In this document: in pieces, positions 1 through 9,368 of the stretch
Numbering within the stretch: the stretch's first letter is position 1
Layout of the letters: the number at the start of each line of letters is the position of its first letter
Origin: Paenibacillus silvae
Lineage (GTDB): Bacteria; Bacillota; Bacilli; Paenibacillales; Paenibacillaceae
Length of the DNA: 64,000 nucleotides
Assembly (NCBI RefSeq): GCF_014639235.1
Contig: NZ_BMFU01000002.1
Location: forward strand, 186,001 to 250,000
Direction: 5' to 3'
Translations under genes and position numbers: made by a program
Notes under the pieces: generated by a model
Told to the model about the DNA's origin: nothing
Seen by the model: only the letters and a program-made list of their open reading frames with translations
The model's database searches: none

Positions 1-835
1 GGAGTCGCTGCAGCAAAGCGTGGATCTGCTGGAGAAGTGGAACGGATTCGGCGGCGGACGCATTCAATATGCGTTCTGTCCGCGGTTTGTCGTTTCCTGC
101 ACGGAGGAATTGCTGGTGGAAGTGCGCGACCTTTCCAATAAATATCACGTCAAGGTCCACACCCATGCTTCAGAGAACAGGGGCGAGATTGAACTCGTTG
201 AACATGAACGCGGCATGCGCAACATCGTTTATCTCGATCACATCGGGCTGGCTACACCCCGATTGGTGCTTGCGCATTGTGTGTGGCTGAGTGAGGAAGA
301 GAAGGAAATTATCCGCAAGCGCGGAGTCAAGGTCACTCACTGTCCAGGCTCAAACATGAAGCTTTCTTCCGGGATTGCAGAGATTCCCGATCTGCTGAAT
401 CGGCAGATTGCCGTAGGTATTGGTGCAGACGGGGCTCCATGCAACAACAATCTGGATATGTTTCAGGAGATGCGAATGACGGCGCTGATTCAGAAGGTGC
501 CGCATGGACCAACGGTGATGGATGCCAGAACGGTACTGCGCATGGCAACGATGGGTGGCGCAGAGGTACTGGGCATGTCCAAGGAGATCGGCAGTCTTGA
601 AGCAGGCAAAAAGGCGGATATGATTCTGCTGGATCTCGATGATTTTCACACGTACCCTTCCTATGAAACAGATATATATTCCCGTGTCGTTTATTCGGCA
701 ACCCGAAGCTGTGTGGACACAGTCATTATTGATGGCAGCGTTGTGCTGAGCAACCGCAAAATACAAACGATCGACCGCAGTATTGTGCTAAGGGAGTCGG
801 ATAAAAGCATTGCACGTCTGATGAAGCGGATGTAA
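1..835 (+). CDS. Amidohydrolase (purine/aminopurine deaminase-like), 5' end cut by window
   Basis: The reading frame is already open at base 2, so the N-terminus lies outside the window; the GTG at 20 is internal. The visible part is the C-terminal two thirds of a metal-dependent amidohydrolase of the chlorohydrolase/SAH-MTA deaminase/guanine deaminase group. Visible metal and catalytic motifs are HTHASE, LAHCVWLS, HCPGSNMKLS and GADGAPCNNNLDM. The C-terminus carries the usual EAGKKADMILLD segment of the composite beta domain. It lies 91 bp upstream of a xanthine dehydrogenase operon in the same direction, so guanine or a related aminopurine is the most likely substrate, giving xanthine for the next enzyme. 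That substrate is inferred from context; the family also holds MTA/SAH and 8-oxoguanine deaminases. Confidence 0.85.
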   Translation, partial: ESLQQSVDLLEKWNGFGGGRIQYAFCPRFVVSCTEELLVEVRDLSNKYHVKVHTHASENRGEIELVEHERGMRNIVYLDHIGLATPRLVLAHCVWLSEEEKEIIRKRGVKVTHCPGSNMKLSSGIAEIPDLLNRQIAVGIGADGAPCNNNLDMFQEMRMTALIQKVPHGPTVMDARTVLRMATMGGAEVLGMSKEIGSLEAGKKADMILLDLDDFHTYPSYETDIYSRVVYSATRSCVDTVIIDGSVVLSNRKIQTIDRSIVLRESDKSIARLMKRM

Positions 836-926
836 CGACCGCACAAGACCTGTTTGAGATTAGTCTGTTTGATGTTGATTTGTTGGCTCGATCTTAAAAA
901 GATGGCATGGAAAGGCGGCGGCTCAG

Positions 927-2063
927 ATGGAGATGCATGATCTATGTGCAATTGCGATGCGGGAAGCACGAAGCGTGCTCGCCACAGCCATCAAGGTTGA
1001 GGGTCATGCTTACCGCAAGCAGGGAGTTTCGATGCTGCTGACCGAGGACGGCTGCATATATGGCAGTATCAGTCCGGGCTGTCTGGAAAGTGATCTTCAG
1101 GAGCGGGTAAGTGGTGTACTGGAGACGGGACAGCTGGAGCTGGTTGCCTACGATATGCGGCCAGAGGATGATCTCTCCTGGGGAGAAACAATTGGCTGCG
1201 GTGGCCTCGTCATTGTACTGCTGGAGCCGATCCGTGGAGAACTGCGAACGATGATGCAGCAGATGCAGTTATGTTTGGATACCGGCGCATCGGTTTCATT
1301 GATCAGGTCTTTCGATGAAGAATGGCGGGGAGTTACGTATGCATGCGCCAAGCTGGATTCCGGCCGAAGACCGCTCGTTCCGATGAAAAAGGATAAAAAG
1401 GATCGAAACGATAGAAAGGATAGAAAGGATAGAAAGGATGGAAAGGAACTCTCAAGTAAGCCTCTGATGACTCTACATTACCCAAAGGCTGTAATTGATG
1501 AGTGGAACCTTCCTCGAAAGTTAACATCGGTGTATGTACCTAAGCCGCGTTTGATCATCATAGGAGCGGGAAATGACGTTATGCCTGTTGTTAAGCTCTC
1601 CCTATTGGCCGGGTTCCGGGTGCTTGTAACAGATTGGCGGGAGTCTTTATGTACAGCTGAACGATTTCCTGAAGCAGAGCTGATATCAGGTTTTCCTCAG
1701 GAGGTCTGTGGTCAATTGAACATTCATGAGCAGGATTATATTCTTCTGATGAGTCACCAATTTCCACGGGAGCGTGAATGGCTGGCCCTTCTCGCGAATC
1801 GTTCTTATACCTATCTTGGCATTATGGGTTCACGTACCCGAACAGTGCGTTTGCTGGATGGCATGCCGCCTCTGAAGCATCTGCATAGCCCGGTTGGCTT
1901 GTCGATCGGAGCTGATGGGCCGGAAGAGATTGCGATAAGTATTGCTGCTGAGCTGATTGCGTGTCGACGTAAAATGCAGAAAGATGCCGGGATTGCCACG
2001 GCAATGATTGAAAAAGGGAGCGATGCTTATGCAAACGACAGGTATCGTTCTGGCAGCTGGTAA
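927..2063 (+). CDS. pucA: XdhC/CoxI-family xanthine dehydrogenase maturation protein
   Basis: This 378-residue protein has the XdhC/CoxI N-terminal domain (GSISPGCLE near residues 50-60) and a C-terminal Rossmann domain (LIIIGAGNDVMPV near residue 210, LGIMGSRTR near 300). Family members insert the sulfurated molybdenum cofactor into xanthine dehydrogenase. The start at 927 follows a GGAAAGGCGG-type ribosome binding site. B. subtilis PucA has about 330 residues; part of the extra length is a Lys/Asp/Arg-rich linker at residues 156-173, encoded by a tandem 9-bp repeat between the two domains. The 3' end overlaps the next gene by 35 bp, so the two are probably translationally coupled. The gene order after it matches B. 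subtilis pucABCDE. Confidence 0.9.
   Translation: MEMHDLCAIAMREARSVLATAIKVEGHAYRKQGVSMLLTEDGCIYGSISPGCLESDLQERVSGVLETGQLELVAYDMRPEDDLSWGETIGCGGLVIVLLEPIRGELRTMMQQMQLCLDTGASVSLIRSFDEEWRGVTYACAKLDSGRRPLVPMKKDKKDRNDRKDRKDRKDGKELSSKPLMTLHYPKAVIDEWNLPRKLTSVYVPKPRLIIIGAGNDVMPVVKLSLLAGFRVLVTDWRESLCTAERFPEAELISGFPQEVCGQLNIHEQDYILLMSHQFPREREWLALLANRSYTYLGIMGSRTRTVRLLDGMPPLKHLHSPVGLSIGADGPEEIAISIAAELIACRRKMQKDAGIATAMIEKGSDAYANDRYRSGSW
1392..1445 (+). repeat. Six tandem 9-bp units inside pucA
   Basis: Six in-frame units related to GATAGAAAG run end to end; three consecutive units are identical (1410-1436). They encode a charged K/D/R linker between the XdhC domain and the Rossmann domain. Because each unit is three codons, gain or loss of units would change linker length without a frameshift. 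Confidence 0.9.
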
Positions 2064-2679
2064 CAGCAGCAGACTCGGACGGAATAAACTCTCGGTGACG
2101 ATGCCGGATGGAATCGCGCTTGCGGCCTGGACACTGAAGGCCGCCCTGAGCTCAACTTTGGACCAGATTATCTGTGTTGTTAAACCTGGAGATCACCTCG
2201 AATGGCTGCCGGAAGAATGCCTGCGAACAGCCACGGGCAGGTATACTACTGCACCCGGACTGCGTATTGCAGTCTGCAATGATCATGCTGGCGGTATGGC
2301 TAATTCAATACGCTGCGGTATCTGGACAGCTATGGAGTACAGGCCGGAGGGGGTGCTGATGCTAATGGCGGATCAACCCCTAATTACGGCACGGCATATT
2401 AATGGTGTTCTGGACGCACTGGCTTCCCATCCAGATGCTGATTATGCGGCCGCGGCTGAAGATGCGGATGCGAAGCCGCCGGTTGCTTTTCGTTCCCACA
2501 TGTTCGGCCCGCTGTTATCTCTCCAGGGTGACGAGGGTGCTCGCAAAATACTTCGCAAATCCATATACAGAGGCGTGAAGGTCCCCTTATCGCGGGAAAG
2601 CTTCTGGGATGCAGATACGGAGCCGCAGTTGCAGAAAATCCTGACTTATGCAGAAGGACAGCTGTGGAGAGAGGCTTGA
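2029..2679 (+). CDS. pucB: MobA-like nucleotidyltransferase of the xanthine dehydrogenase operon
   Basis: A 216-residue protein of the MocA/MobA molybdopterin nucleotidyltransferase family. The N-terminus carries the signature IVLAAGNSSRLGRNKL, and the metal-binding ADQPLI motif follows near residue 115. Such enzymes probably transfer CMP or GMP to molybdopterin to make the dinucleotide cofactor needed by PucD. The ATG at 2029 was chosen because an AAAAAGGGAG site lies 8 bases upstream and the signature then begins at residue 5; TTG 2008 and ATG 2023 are in-frame alternatives. It overlaps the end of pucA. Confidence 0.85.
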   Translation: MQTTGIVLAAGNSSRLGRNKLSVTMPDGIALAAWTLKAALSSTLDQIICVVKPGDHLEWLPEECLRTATGRYTTAPGLRIAVCNDHAGGMANSIRCGIWTAMEYRPEGVLMLMADQPLITARHINGVLDALASHPDADYAAAAEDADAKPPVAFRSHMFGPLLSLQGDEGARKILRKSIYRGVKVPLSRESFWDADTEPQLQKILTYAEGQLWREA

Positions 2680-2747
2680 TGATGGATTTTGGCCATTGTT
2701 AACGTCGATTGCATATAAACAACCCATATAGAAAGGAGGGGGAAGCC

Positions 2748-3683
2748 ATGGCAGCACCAGCATACGGATCAGGAGCGCAGCCTTTTGTATGGCAGCCGCA
2801 TAGTTTGCAGGAACTGCAATCCATCAGAGAACAGCTTCAAGGGGCATGGTGTTATACCGCTGGAGCCACGTTGCTGCGTACCCAATGGGAGGCAGAATTG
2901 AAAGCTCTGTCTCAGCATCTGGTTAGCCTGAGCTGCATTCCCGAGATGAGCGGAATCACTGTACAAGGGGATTACATTGTAATTGGGGCTATGACCCGAT
3001 TAAAAGCATGTGCAGCATCCCCCTTGGTACAGCAGCTTTCGATTCTGCACGAAGCGGTTCTGTCTATTGCCGCTCCTTCTGTACGAAACCTGGCAACCAT
3101 TGGAGGGAATATCGCATCAGGGATCGGGGATACACTGCCTGCATTGCTCGTATATGACGCCGAGCTGCAATGGATGACATGCCATGGCATGGAGATTCAG
3201 CCTGTCACCGCATGGCTTCTTGACGGCGGTATTCGCGGACGAAGCGAAGAAGATGTACTAGTATCGGTTCATATTCCAAAGCATCAAGATCGAGAAGGCG
3301 GCTCGTTTCCTTCTCAAGCACACAGCAGCCCTGTGCCAGCTCGAAAGCGTGAGGTCGCCTTTTACCGCAAACTGGGGCGCAGGGAGGTATTCACGGCCTC
3401 GCTTGTGACGGTCGCTTTATTCGGAGAGATTAATCTGGAAAATGGACGCTGGGAACGAATTGCAATAGCGGCTGGCGGCGGCTCTGGCCTGGCGATGAGA
3501 CTGACAGAATCGGAGCAGCTGCTTCGAACCGGATCAGCGGAGGCGGCCCAGGCCCCCATGCTTGCTGCTCAGGTCATGGCTGAATTTACAACCTACACCG
3601 ATGCTTTTGCAACAGAAGACTACAGGAAGCAGGCGGCAGGCAATATGCTTGGAGCTGAGCTGTGGCAGGCATTCCAACCATAG
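2748..3683 (+). CDS. pucC: Xanthine dehydrogenase FAD-binding subunit
   Basis: This 311-residue protein belongs to the CoxM/XdhB FAD-binding subunits. The core shows the flavin motif RNLATIGGNIASG followed by DTLPALLVYDA, typical of the vanillyl-alcohol-oxidase-type fold, and a C-terminal CO-dehydrogenase flavoprotein domain (REVFTASLVTVALF). It passes electrons from the 2Fe-2S subunit to NAD. The ATG at 2748 follows a strong GAAAGGAGGG site; an in-frame TTG at 2709 has none. It is longer than B. subtilis PucC (about 277 residues), mainly through a loop around residues 180-205. Confidence 0.9.
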   Translation: MAAPAYGSGAQPFVWQPHSLQELQSIREQLQGAWCYTAGATLLRTQWEAELKALSQHLVSLSCIPEMSGITVQGDYIVIGAMTRLKACAASPLVQQLSILHEAVLSIAAPSVRNLATIGGNIASGIGDTLPALLVYDAELQWMTCHGMEIQPVTAWLLDGGIRGRSEEDVLVSVHIPKHQDREGGSFPSQAHSSPVPARKREVAFYRKLGRREVFTASLVTVALFGEINLENGRWERIAIAAGGGSGLAMRLTESEQLLRTGSAEAAQAPMLAAQVMAEFTTYTDAFATEDYRKQAAGNMLGAELWQAFQP

Positions 3684-3738
3684 GATTTTTCAATGGAATA
3701 CCCTAATAACTATCGAGCAATGAAGGGAGAGATAGAGC

Positions 3739-6057
3739 ATGCTGCTTAACCGAGAACAGAGTGGAAAACGTTGGCACCTGCGGCCGGATGGCCCTCCGAA
3801 GGTTACGGGGCAGCTGCAGTATCTGACCGATATGAGCTCACCTGATATGATTTATGGCAAAGTGCTGCGGAGTGCTTATCCGCATGCAAGGCTGCTGTCC
3901 ATCGATACATCGGAAGCCGAAGCAATGGAAGGTGTGCACGCCGTCTTAACAGCCAAGGATGTGCCCGGGCTTAACCGTTTTGGCATCGCCACACCGGATC
4001 AGCCGGTGTTCTGTGAGGATCTCGTTCGGTATGTCGGTGATGCCATTGCCGCTGTTGCTGCCGATTCTCCCGAACGGGCCATGCTGGCTCTGGCTGCCAT
4101 TCGGGTGCAATATGAAGAGCTTGAGCCGCTGGACAGCACGGATGCAGCACTTGCTCCCGGTGCGCCTGAGCTGCATCCGCACGGCCCGGGCAACGTTCTG
4201 CACCGAACGGAGGTTAAACGGGGGGATGCCGAGCAAGCTTTTGCCTCTTGTGCTTATGTTGTAACAGAGACCTATTATACGCCAAGACAGATGCATGCAT
4301 ATATGGAGACAGAGGGTGGTCTTTTTGTACCAGATGAAGCGGGGCGTTTGAATGTCTATGCGGCTACGCAGCATGGATATAAAGACCGCATGCAGCTGGC
4401 CCGGATTATCGGCTGTCCCGAGGAGCATATTCGGGTCATATCTTCCCCTATTGGAGGTTCATTTGGAGGTAAGGATGAACTGAATGTGCAGCCTTACGGG
4501 GCGCTGCTTGCTTTGAAATGCGGTCGTCCAGTCAAGATGCATAACTCCCGTAAGGAATCGGTAAGGGCCGGCTTGAAACGCCATCCGATGAAGATCGAGA
4601 TGCAGACGGGCATAAGCCGGGAAGGCATTTTGCAGGCGCACCGTGTTCGGATTACAGCGGATACGGGAGCCTATGCTACCCTTGGAGCCCCTGTGCTGAA
4701 TTTCTGTACCGAACACTGCATGGGGCCATATGTGATTCCGCACGTTGATGTAGAGGGAGTATCTGTTTATACCAATAACGGGTTATCAGGCGAATTTCGC
4801 GGTTTTGGCGGCAATCAGGCGATCTTTGCAATGGAAGGACAGATGGATCGGCTGGCACAGATGATAAATATGGACCCATGGGAATTTCGCAGACGTAATT
4901 TGCGGCAAAAGCATGATCCGGGGCCATTGAATCAGCAGATTCTGCCTACGGATGGACTTTCTCAAGTGTGGGAGGCGCTGGATCGCTCCGATCTATGGCA
5001 AAAGCATCTTCATCCCGAAGGGGAAACGTCACGTCCACCCTGGATAAAACGTGGGGTCGGGGCAGCCATCGCAATGCATGGTGCAGGGCTGGGGTATGGT
5101 ATTCCAGATCCGGCGGGGGGACGTCTTTCCTTGAACGCAGAGGGTAAGATCGAAGTAGCGTTCAGCTATGAAGAATTCGGGCAGGGTCTCGTTGCTACGC
5201 TGGAGATCATGCTCTGTGACCTGTTTCAGTGCCACACCTCTGATCTGAGCATCGTCATTGGAGATACGGATCGTGTACCTCATAGCGGCTCCAGTACGGC
5301 TTCCCGTTCGACAACAATGGCCTGGATGGCTCTGCAACGGCTGCAGCATGGTTTCCGTTCGAAGGTGCTCGCTGTGGCCTCCGAGATTTCAGGTATTCCT
5401 GCCGATAATCTGATGACTGGACCCGGGGGGATATGGACGAAAGGGCAGGATTCATCATCTTTGTCTTCTTCCCGCTTGGTGGCTGCTTATGCGGAGCTTG
5501 TACAGCGTCGTGGTGAAGCGAAGGATTGGATATTTGATACGACCTTTCAATATCCGACCACACCCGATCATGTTGTAGGCGGTCACTACCTCTATACGTA
5601 TGCCGCAGTAGCCGCGGAGGTGGAGGTCAATATGCTGACGGGAGAAACCAGACTTCTGGATACACGCCATATCGTGGCTGCGGGCCCGGTCATTAACCCG
5701 ATGGGGTACGTAGGACAGATTGAAGGCGGAAGTGTGATGGCTCTTGGATTTACGCTGACCGAGGATGCTGTTATGCAGAACGGTCGCTATGTGACGTGCA
5801 ATCTGGACACGTATTTAATTCCAACCATCAAGGACATTCACACAAATCTGGAAGTAGAAGCCATTGAGGATTTGCCTGAAGGTGATGCATTCGGACCGAG
5901 GGGTATTGGCGAGATTGGTTCTGTAGCGCTGGCTCCTGCGATTACTGGAGCGATCCATCAGGCTACAGGGGTGTGGGTTAGCCGCCTTCCTGTGCCGAGG
6001 GAAGAGTTGACCCGAGCCTTTAATGTTTTTTTGCCGGAAGGAGTGAGGCCATCATGA
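3739..6057 (+). CDS. pucD: Xanthine dehydrogenase molybdenum-binding subunit
   Basis: A 772-residue molybdopterin-binding subunit of the xanthine oxidase family. The N-terminal a/b hammerhead domain begins with VTGQLQYLTDM. Cofactor-contact motifs are GGSFGGKDE (about residue 239), RGFGGNQAIFAMEGQ (about 354) and the C-terminal GEIGSVALAPAITGAI, which holds the expected catalytic glutamate. It should hydroxylate hypoxanthine and xanthine to urate together with PucC and PucE. The ATG follows a GAAGGGAGAG site. Its stop overlaps the pucE start in an ATGA, so the small subunit is translationally coupled. The length is close to B. subtilis PucD (about 745). Confidence 0.93.
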   Translation: MLLNREQSGKRWHLRPDGPPKVTGQLQYLTDMSSPDMIYGKVLRSAYPHARLLSIDTSEAEAMEGVHAVLTAKDVPGLNRFGIATPDQPVFCEDLVRYVGDAIAAVAADSPERAMLALAAIRVQYEELEPLDSTDAALAPGAPELHPHGPGNVLHRTEVKRGDAEQAFASCAYVVTETYYTPRQMHAYMETEGGLFVPDEAGRLNVYAATQHGYKDRMQLARIIGCPEEHIRVISSPIGGSFGGKDELNVQPYGALLALKCGRPVKMHNSRKESVRAGLKRHPMKIEMQTGISREGILQAHRVRITADTGAYATLGAPVLNFCTEHCMGPYVIPHVDVEGVSVYTNNGLSGEFRGFGGNQAIFAMEGQMDRLAQMINMDPWEFRRRNLRQKHDPGPLNQQILPTDGLSQVWEALDRSDLWQKHLHPEGETSRPPWIKRGVGAAIAMHGAGLGYGIPDPAGGRLSLNAEGKIEVAFSYEEFGQGLVATLEIMLCDLFQCHTSDLSIVIGDTDRVPHSGSSTASRSTTMAWMALQRLQHGFRSKVLAVASEISGIPADNLMTGPGGIWTKGQDSSSLSSSRLVAAYAELVQRRGEAKDWIFDTTFQYPTTPDHVVGGHYLYTYAAVAAEVEVNMLTGETRLLDTRHIVAAGPVINPMGYVGQIEGGSVMALGFTLTEDAVMQNGRYVTCNLDTYLIPTIKDIHTNLEVEAIEDLPEGDAFGPRGIGEIGSVALAPAITGAIHQATGVWVSRLPVPREELTRAFNVFLPEGVRPS

Positions 6058-6596
6058 AAAACCTGCCACTTGAACAGGAATGGAGCGCCGTAGTGAATGG
6101 ACATCCCAGACAGCTGTCTGTAGCTCCCGGAACCCGGCTTGTCGATATGTTGCGAAATGAATTACAGCTGACAGGCACGAAAGTGTCCTGTGAGGTTGGA
6201 CGTTGCGGTGCATGTATGATTCTGCTGAATGGTGAGCCTGTGAATGCCTGTCTTGTCATGGCTTATCAGTGTGATGGCGGTGAAATTACAACGATCGAAG
6301 GGCTGGGCGGCGAGCAGGAGGGAGAGCTGCATCCCATTCAGCAAGCCTTTGTAGAAGAGGGAGGATTCCAGTGTGGTTACTGCACACCTGGCATGATTAT
6401 CTCAACAAAAGCGCTGCTGGATGAGTGCCCGAGCCCTACTCAGGAGCAGATCGAAAACGGATTATGCGGCAACCTTTGCCGCTGCACCGGCTATGGTGGA
6501 ATTATAAGAGCGGTGAACAAAGCAAGCGAGCGATATGGTGGAAAAGAGAAAAGCGGCACAACGGCAACAGAAACGGCAATAGAGTCTGCTAATTAA
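6054..6596 (+). CDS. pucE: Xanthine dehydrogenase 2Fe-2S subunit
   Basis: A 180-residue two-domain iron-sulfur subunit. The plant-ferredoxin-like cluster is bound by C46, C51, C54 and C66 (CEVGRCGAC...C). The second, alpha-helical domain has C107, C110, C142 and C144 (CGYC and LCRC), as in all xanthine-oxidase-family small subunits. It carries electrons between the molybdenum centre and FAD. It starts inside the pucD stop (ATGA) and is the last gene of the operon. The C-terminal tail is Thr/Glu-rich and looks disordered. Confidence 0.93.
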   Translation: MKNLPLEQEWSAVVNGHPRQLSVAPGTRLVDMLRNELQLTGTKVSCEVGRCGACMILLNGEPVNACLVMAYQCDGGEITTIEGLGGEQEGELHPIQQAFVEEGGFQCGYCTPGMIISTKALLDECPSPTQEQIENGLCGNLCRCTGYGGIIRAVNKASERYGGKEKSGTTATETAIESAN

Positions 6597-6961
6597 TCAA
6601 AAAATCAGAAACAACGCAGTCCAGGCCGTCTCTATCTGCTTGTTGATTATGCAAATGTAAAATAACTACATTTTTCACCCTAGTAAATATATTATGGTAA
6701 TATTATGAATAATAGAGAATATTCTGCGAATGGAGTGATAAAGCAAGCTCAAAACGCAGAAATTCTTTATTATTTTTTTGCGTTGGAGGCATAGGATGAG
6801 AAAAAGCGGACGATCATTGGTTAGAATAAATCGTTTTCGAAATCGGAATAACCATATATTTACAACTTTTCTCACTCGTGGTATGTTTACTTTGAAAGCG
6901 TCATCATGATCAGGTTTATGCACATTTCGCTCTCACATTTCAAAGGGAAAGGGAGATGGAA
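6597..6961. other. AT-rich spacer between pucE and the mannanase gene
   Basis: This stretch is much more AT-rich than its neighbours. A weak terminator-like hairpin (7-bp arms 6653-6659 and 6667-6673, then five T) may end the puc operon. No clear sigma-A promoter could be fixed. A 13-mer AAATCGTTTTCGA at 6828-6840 recurs at 9644-9656 on the far side of the mannanase gene. Confidence 0.4.
6796..6909 (+). CDS. Possible small basic peptide, 37 residues
   Basis: An ATG with a good ribosome binding site (GGAGGC about 6 bases upstream) opens a 37-codon frame rich in Arg, Lys and Asn, starting MRKSGRSLVRINRF and ending at TGA 6907-6909. It lies just ahead of the mannanase gene and has no recognised family. 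It could be a leader peptide, a real small protein or a chance frame; only the ribosome binding site supports it. Confidence 0.25.
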   Translation: MRKSGRSLVRINRFRNRNNHIFTTFLTRGMFTLKASS

Positions 6962-9310
6962 ATGAAGATCGGAATGAATACGGGATGGAGGAAAAGGCTT
7001 CAGAGAACAGCTGTAGTAATGCTGACAGGTGCTATGCTGCTGAGTACTCTCTTGCTAGGTTTGCTTGCATTAGGAGTACCTGATACAGCTCATGCGGATG
7101 CACCGCTGTTGACCATTGAAGGCGAGGATGCAGAGTTAAGCCCCGAACTACAAGTGGTTACTGAGATTTATGGACAGCCCAAGCCCGGATATTCAGGAAG
7201 CGGGTTCGTCTGGATGCAGGGCTCGGGAACGATTACTTTAAACGTGACTGTGCCGGAAACAGGCATGTACAGCATCTCCACACGTTATATGCAGGAGCTT
7301 AGCATGGATGGTCGGCTGCAATATTTGGCGGTAAACGGAATGACCAAAGGCTCCTATATGCTTCCTTACACGACGACATGGTCGGATTATGATTTTGGTT
7401 TTCACAAATTGAACAAGGGTAACAACTCGATTCAGCTGAAGGCTGGCTGGGGCTACGCTTATTTTGATATGTTCACGGTGGATTATGCCGATCTTGATCC
7501 GCTGAATGTGCAGCCTGTACTGACCGACCCTCAGGCTACGCCGGAAACGCAAATATTAATGAACTACTTGACGGAGGTATACGGACACAACATTATTTCG
7601 GGACAACAGGAGATCTATGGAGGAGGGAATGACGGAAATGCTGAGCTGGAGTTCGAATGGATACATGATCTGACGGGCAAATATCCCGCAATTCGTGGAT
7701 TCGACTTCCTGAATTATAATCCGCTCTACGGCTGGGAGGACGGAACCACCAATCGGATGATTGACTGGGTTAACAACCGTGGTGGTATTGCAACGGCATC
7801 CTGGCATATTACTGTACCACGCAACTTTAATACGTATCAGCTGGGCGATTTCGTAGATTGGAAGGAGGCGACCTATAAACCGACCGAAACGAATTTTGAT
7901 ACAGCCAAAGCGGTTATTCCCGGTACAAAGGAATATCAATATGTCATGATGACGATTGCCGATCTGGCGGAGCAGCTGCAGATTTTACAGGATAACGATG
8001 TGCCGGTCATCTTCCGTCCGTATCATGAAGCAGAAGGGAACGGAGGCTTGAACGGAGAAGGCGCATGGTTCTGGTGGGCTTCTGCTGGAGCGGATGTTTA
8101 TAAAAAGTTATGGGATATGCTCTACACGGAGCTGACTGAAACCTACGATCTGCACAATCTGATCTGGACGTACAACAGCTACGTATACAGCACTTCGCCA
8201 GCATGGTACCCGGGAGATGATCAGGTGGATCTGGTCGGTTATGACAAATACAATACGATCTACAATCGGTATGACGGTTTATCCGGTGTACCGAATGAGG
8301 ATGCGATATCTTCCATTTTCTATCAGCTGGTGAAGCTGACTAATGGCAAGAAGATGGTGGCCATGACAGAAAATGATACGGTTCCAAGTGTGAAGAATCT
8401 TACGGAGGAAAAAGCGGGCTGGCTCTATTTCTGTCCGTGGTACGGCGAACATCTGATGAGCGATGCGTTCAATTATCCGGCTACACTGAAGACGCTCTAT
8501 CAGAGCGACTATGTGATTACCCTGGATGAGCTGCCAGATCTGAAGGTGAATCAGCCGAATCCGAGTGCATCTATCTCACCCGAGAGTGCAAGCTTTGATA
8601 AAGCAGCAGGGGCTGGTCAGGATATTACGATTACACTTACGTTGAACGGACATCAGCTCACGAACATTTCAAAGGGCGGTGTGCATCTTGTATCCGGCCA
8701 GGATTATACAGCATCGGGATCAACGGTAGTTTTTAACTCGTCTTACCTGTCCACTTTGCCTGTGGGCCAGTCAAGTCTGACTTTTCATTTTGATGGTGGG
8801 AAAGCTGCTGTTCTCAAATTGAATGTAACGGATAGTTCGGTGGTTGAACCAACGGACCCACAATTAACGATTCAGGCGTATAATGGCAATACAAGTGCCT
8901 CTACCAATGGTATTGCTCCCAAATTCAAGCTGATTAATTCCGGGGATACAGACATTCAGCTTAGCGATGTGAAGGTACGGTACTACTATACGATTGATGG
9001 TGAGGAAGCACAGACCTTATGGACGGATTGGTCGAGTATTGGAAGTGCCAATGTCACCAGTACATTTGTGAAGATGACACCACCGGCTGCCGGAGCTGAC
9101 TTTTATGTGGAGCTGGGCTTCACCAGCAGTGCCGGAGTGTTGAAGCCTGGCGGGAGTGCAGAGATTCAGGCACGTTTCTCCAAAAATAACTGGTCCAATT
9201 ACAATCAGGCAGATGACTATTCCTTTATGGCTTCAGGGAGTCAGTATACGGACCATAATAAGGTTACCGGATATGTAAACGATCAGTTAGTGTGGGGCAT
9301 TGAACCTTAA
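6962..9310 (+). CDS. Secreted GH26 beta-mannanase with carbohydrate-binding modules
   Basis: A 782-residue exported endo-beta-1,4-mannanase. A Sec signal peptide (basic WRKRLQR, then a long hydrophobic stretch) ends at about residue 45 (AHA/DAP). Next come a CBM6/CBM35-like module (about 50-180, starting LTIEGEDAEL), a GH26 catalytic domain (about 195-520), an X2/Ig-like module (about 535-630) and a C-terminal CBM3 (about 638-782). In GH26, RPYHEAEGN supplies the acid/base (E356) and MTEND the nucleophile (E470); this assignment is by motif. CBM3 would bind crystalline cellulose. ATG 6962 has better spacing to AAAGGGAG than ATG 6956. It is a single gene with its own terminator. Confidence 0.93.
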   Translation: MKIGMNTGWRKRLQRTAVVMLTGAMLLSTLLLGLLALGVPDTAHADAPLLTIEGEDAELSPELQVVTEIYGQPKPGYSGSGFVWMQGSGTITLNVTVPETGMYSISTRYMQELSMDGRLQYLAVNGMTKGSYMLPYTTTWSDYDFGFHKLNKGNNSIQLKAGWGYAYFDMFTVDYADLDPLNVQPVLTDPQATPETQILMNYLTEVYGHNIISGQQEIYGGGNDGNAELEFEWIHDLTGKYPAIRGFDFLNYNPLYGWEDGTTNRMIDWVNNRGGIATASWHITVPRNFNTYQLGDFVDWKEATYKPTETNFDTAKAVIPGTKEYQYVMMTIADLAEQLQILQDNDVPVIFRPYHEAEGNGGLNGEGAWFWWASAGADVYKKLWDMLYTELTETYDLHNLIWTYNSYVYSTSPAWYPGDDQVDLVGYDKYNTIYNRYDGLSGVPNEDAISSIFYQLVKLTNGKKMVAMTENDTVPSVKNLTEEKAGWLYFCPWYGEHLMSDAFNYPATLKTLYQSDYVITLDELPDLKVNQPNPSASISPESASFDKAAGAGQDITITLTLNGHQLTNISKGGVHLVSGQDYTASGSTVVFNSSYLSTLPVGQSSLTFHFDGGKAAVLKLNVTDSSVVEPTDPQLTIQAYNGNTSASTNGIAPKFKLINSGDTDIQLSDVKVRYYYTIDGEEAQTLWTDWSSIGSANVTSTFVKMTPPAAGADFYVELGFTSSAGVLKPGGSAEIQARFSKNNWSNYNQADDYSFMASGSQYTDHNKVTGYVNDQLVWGIEP

Positions 9311-9330
9311 TGAACATGAAATAGATAGAA

Positions 9331-9368
9331 GACCAAGTCAGTGAAGCAGCTGATTTGGTCTTTTTTTA
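9331..9368 (+). terminator. Intrinsic terminator of the mannanase gene
   Basis: An 11-bp stem (GACCAAGTCAG with CTGATTTGGTC, one G-T pair), an 8-base loop and a run of seven T lie 20 bp past the stop. Confidence 0.9.

Noticed and set aside
836..926. Purine riboswitch ahead of the puc genes
   Set aside because: The 91-bp gap shows no conserved three-stem purine aptamer.
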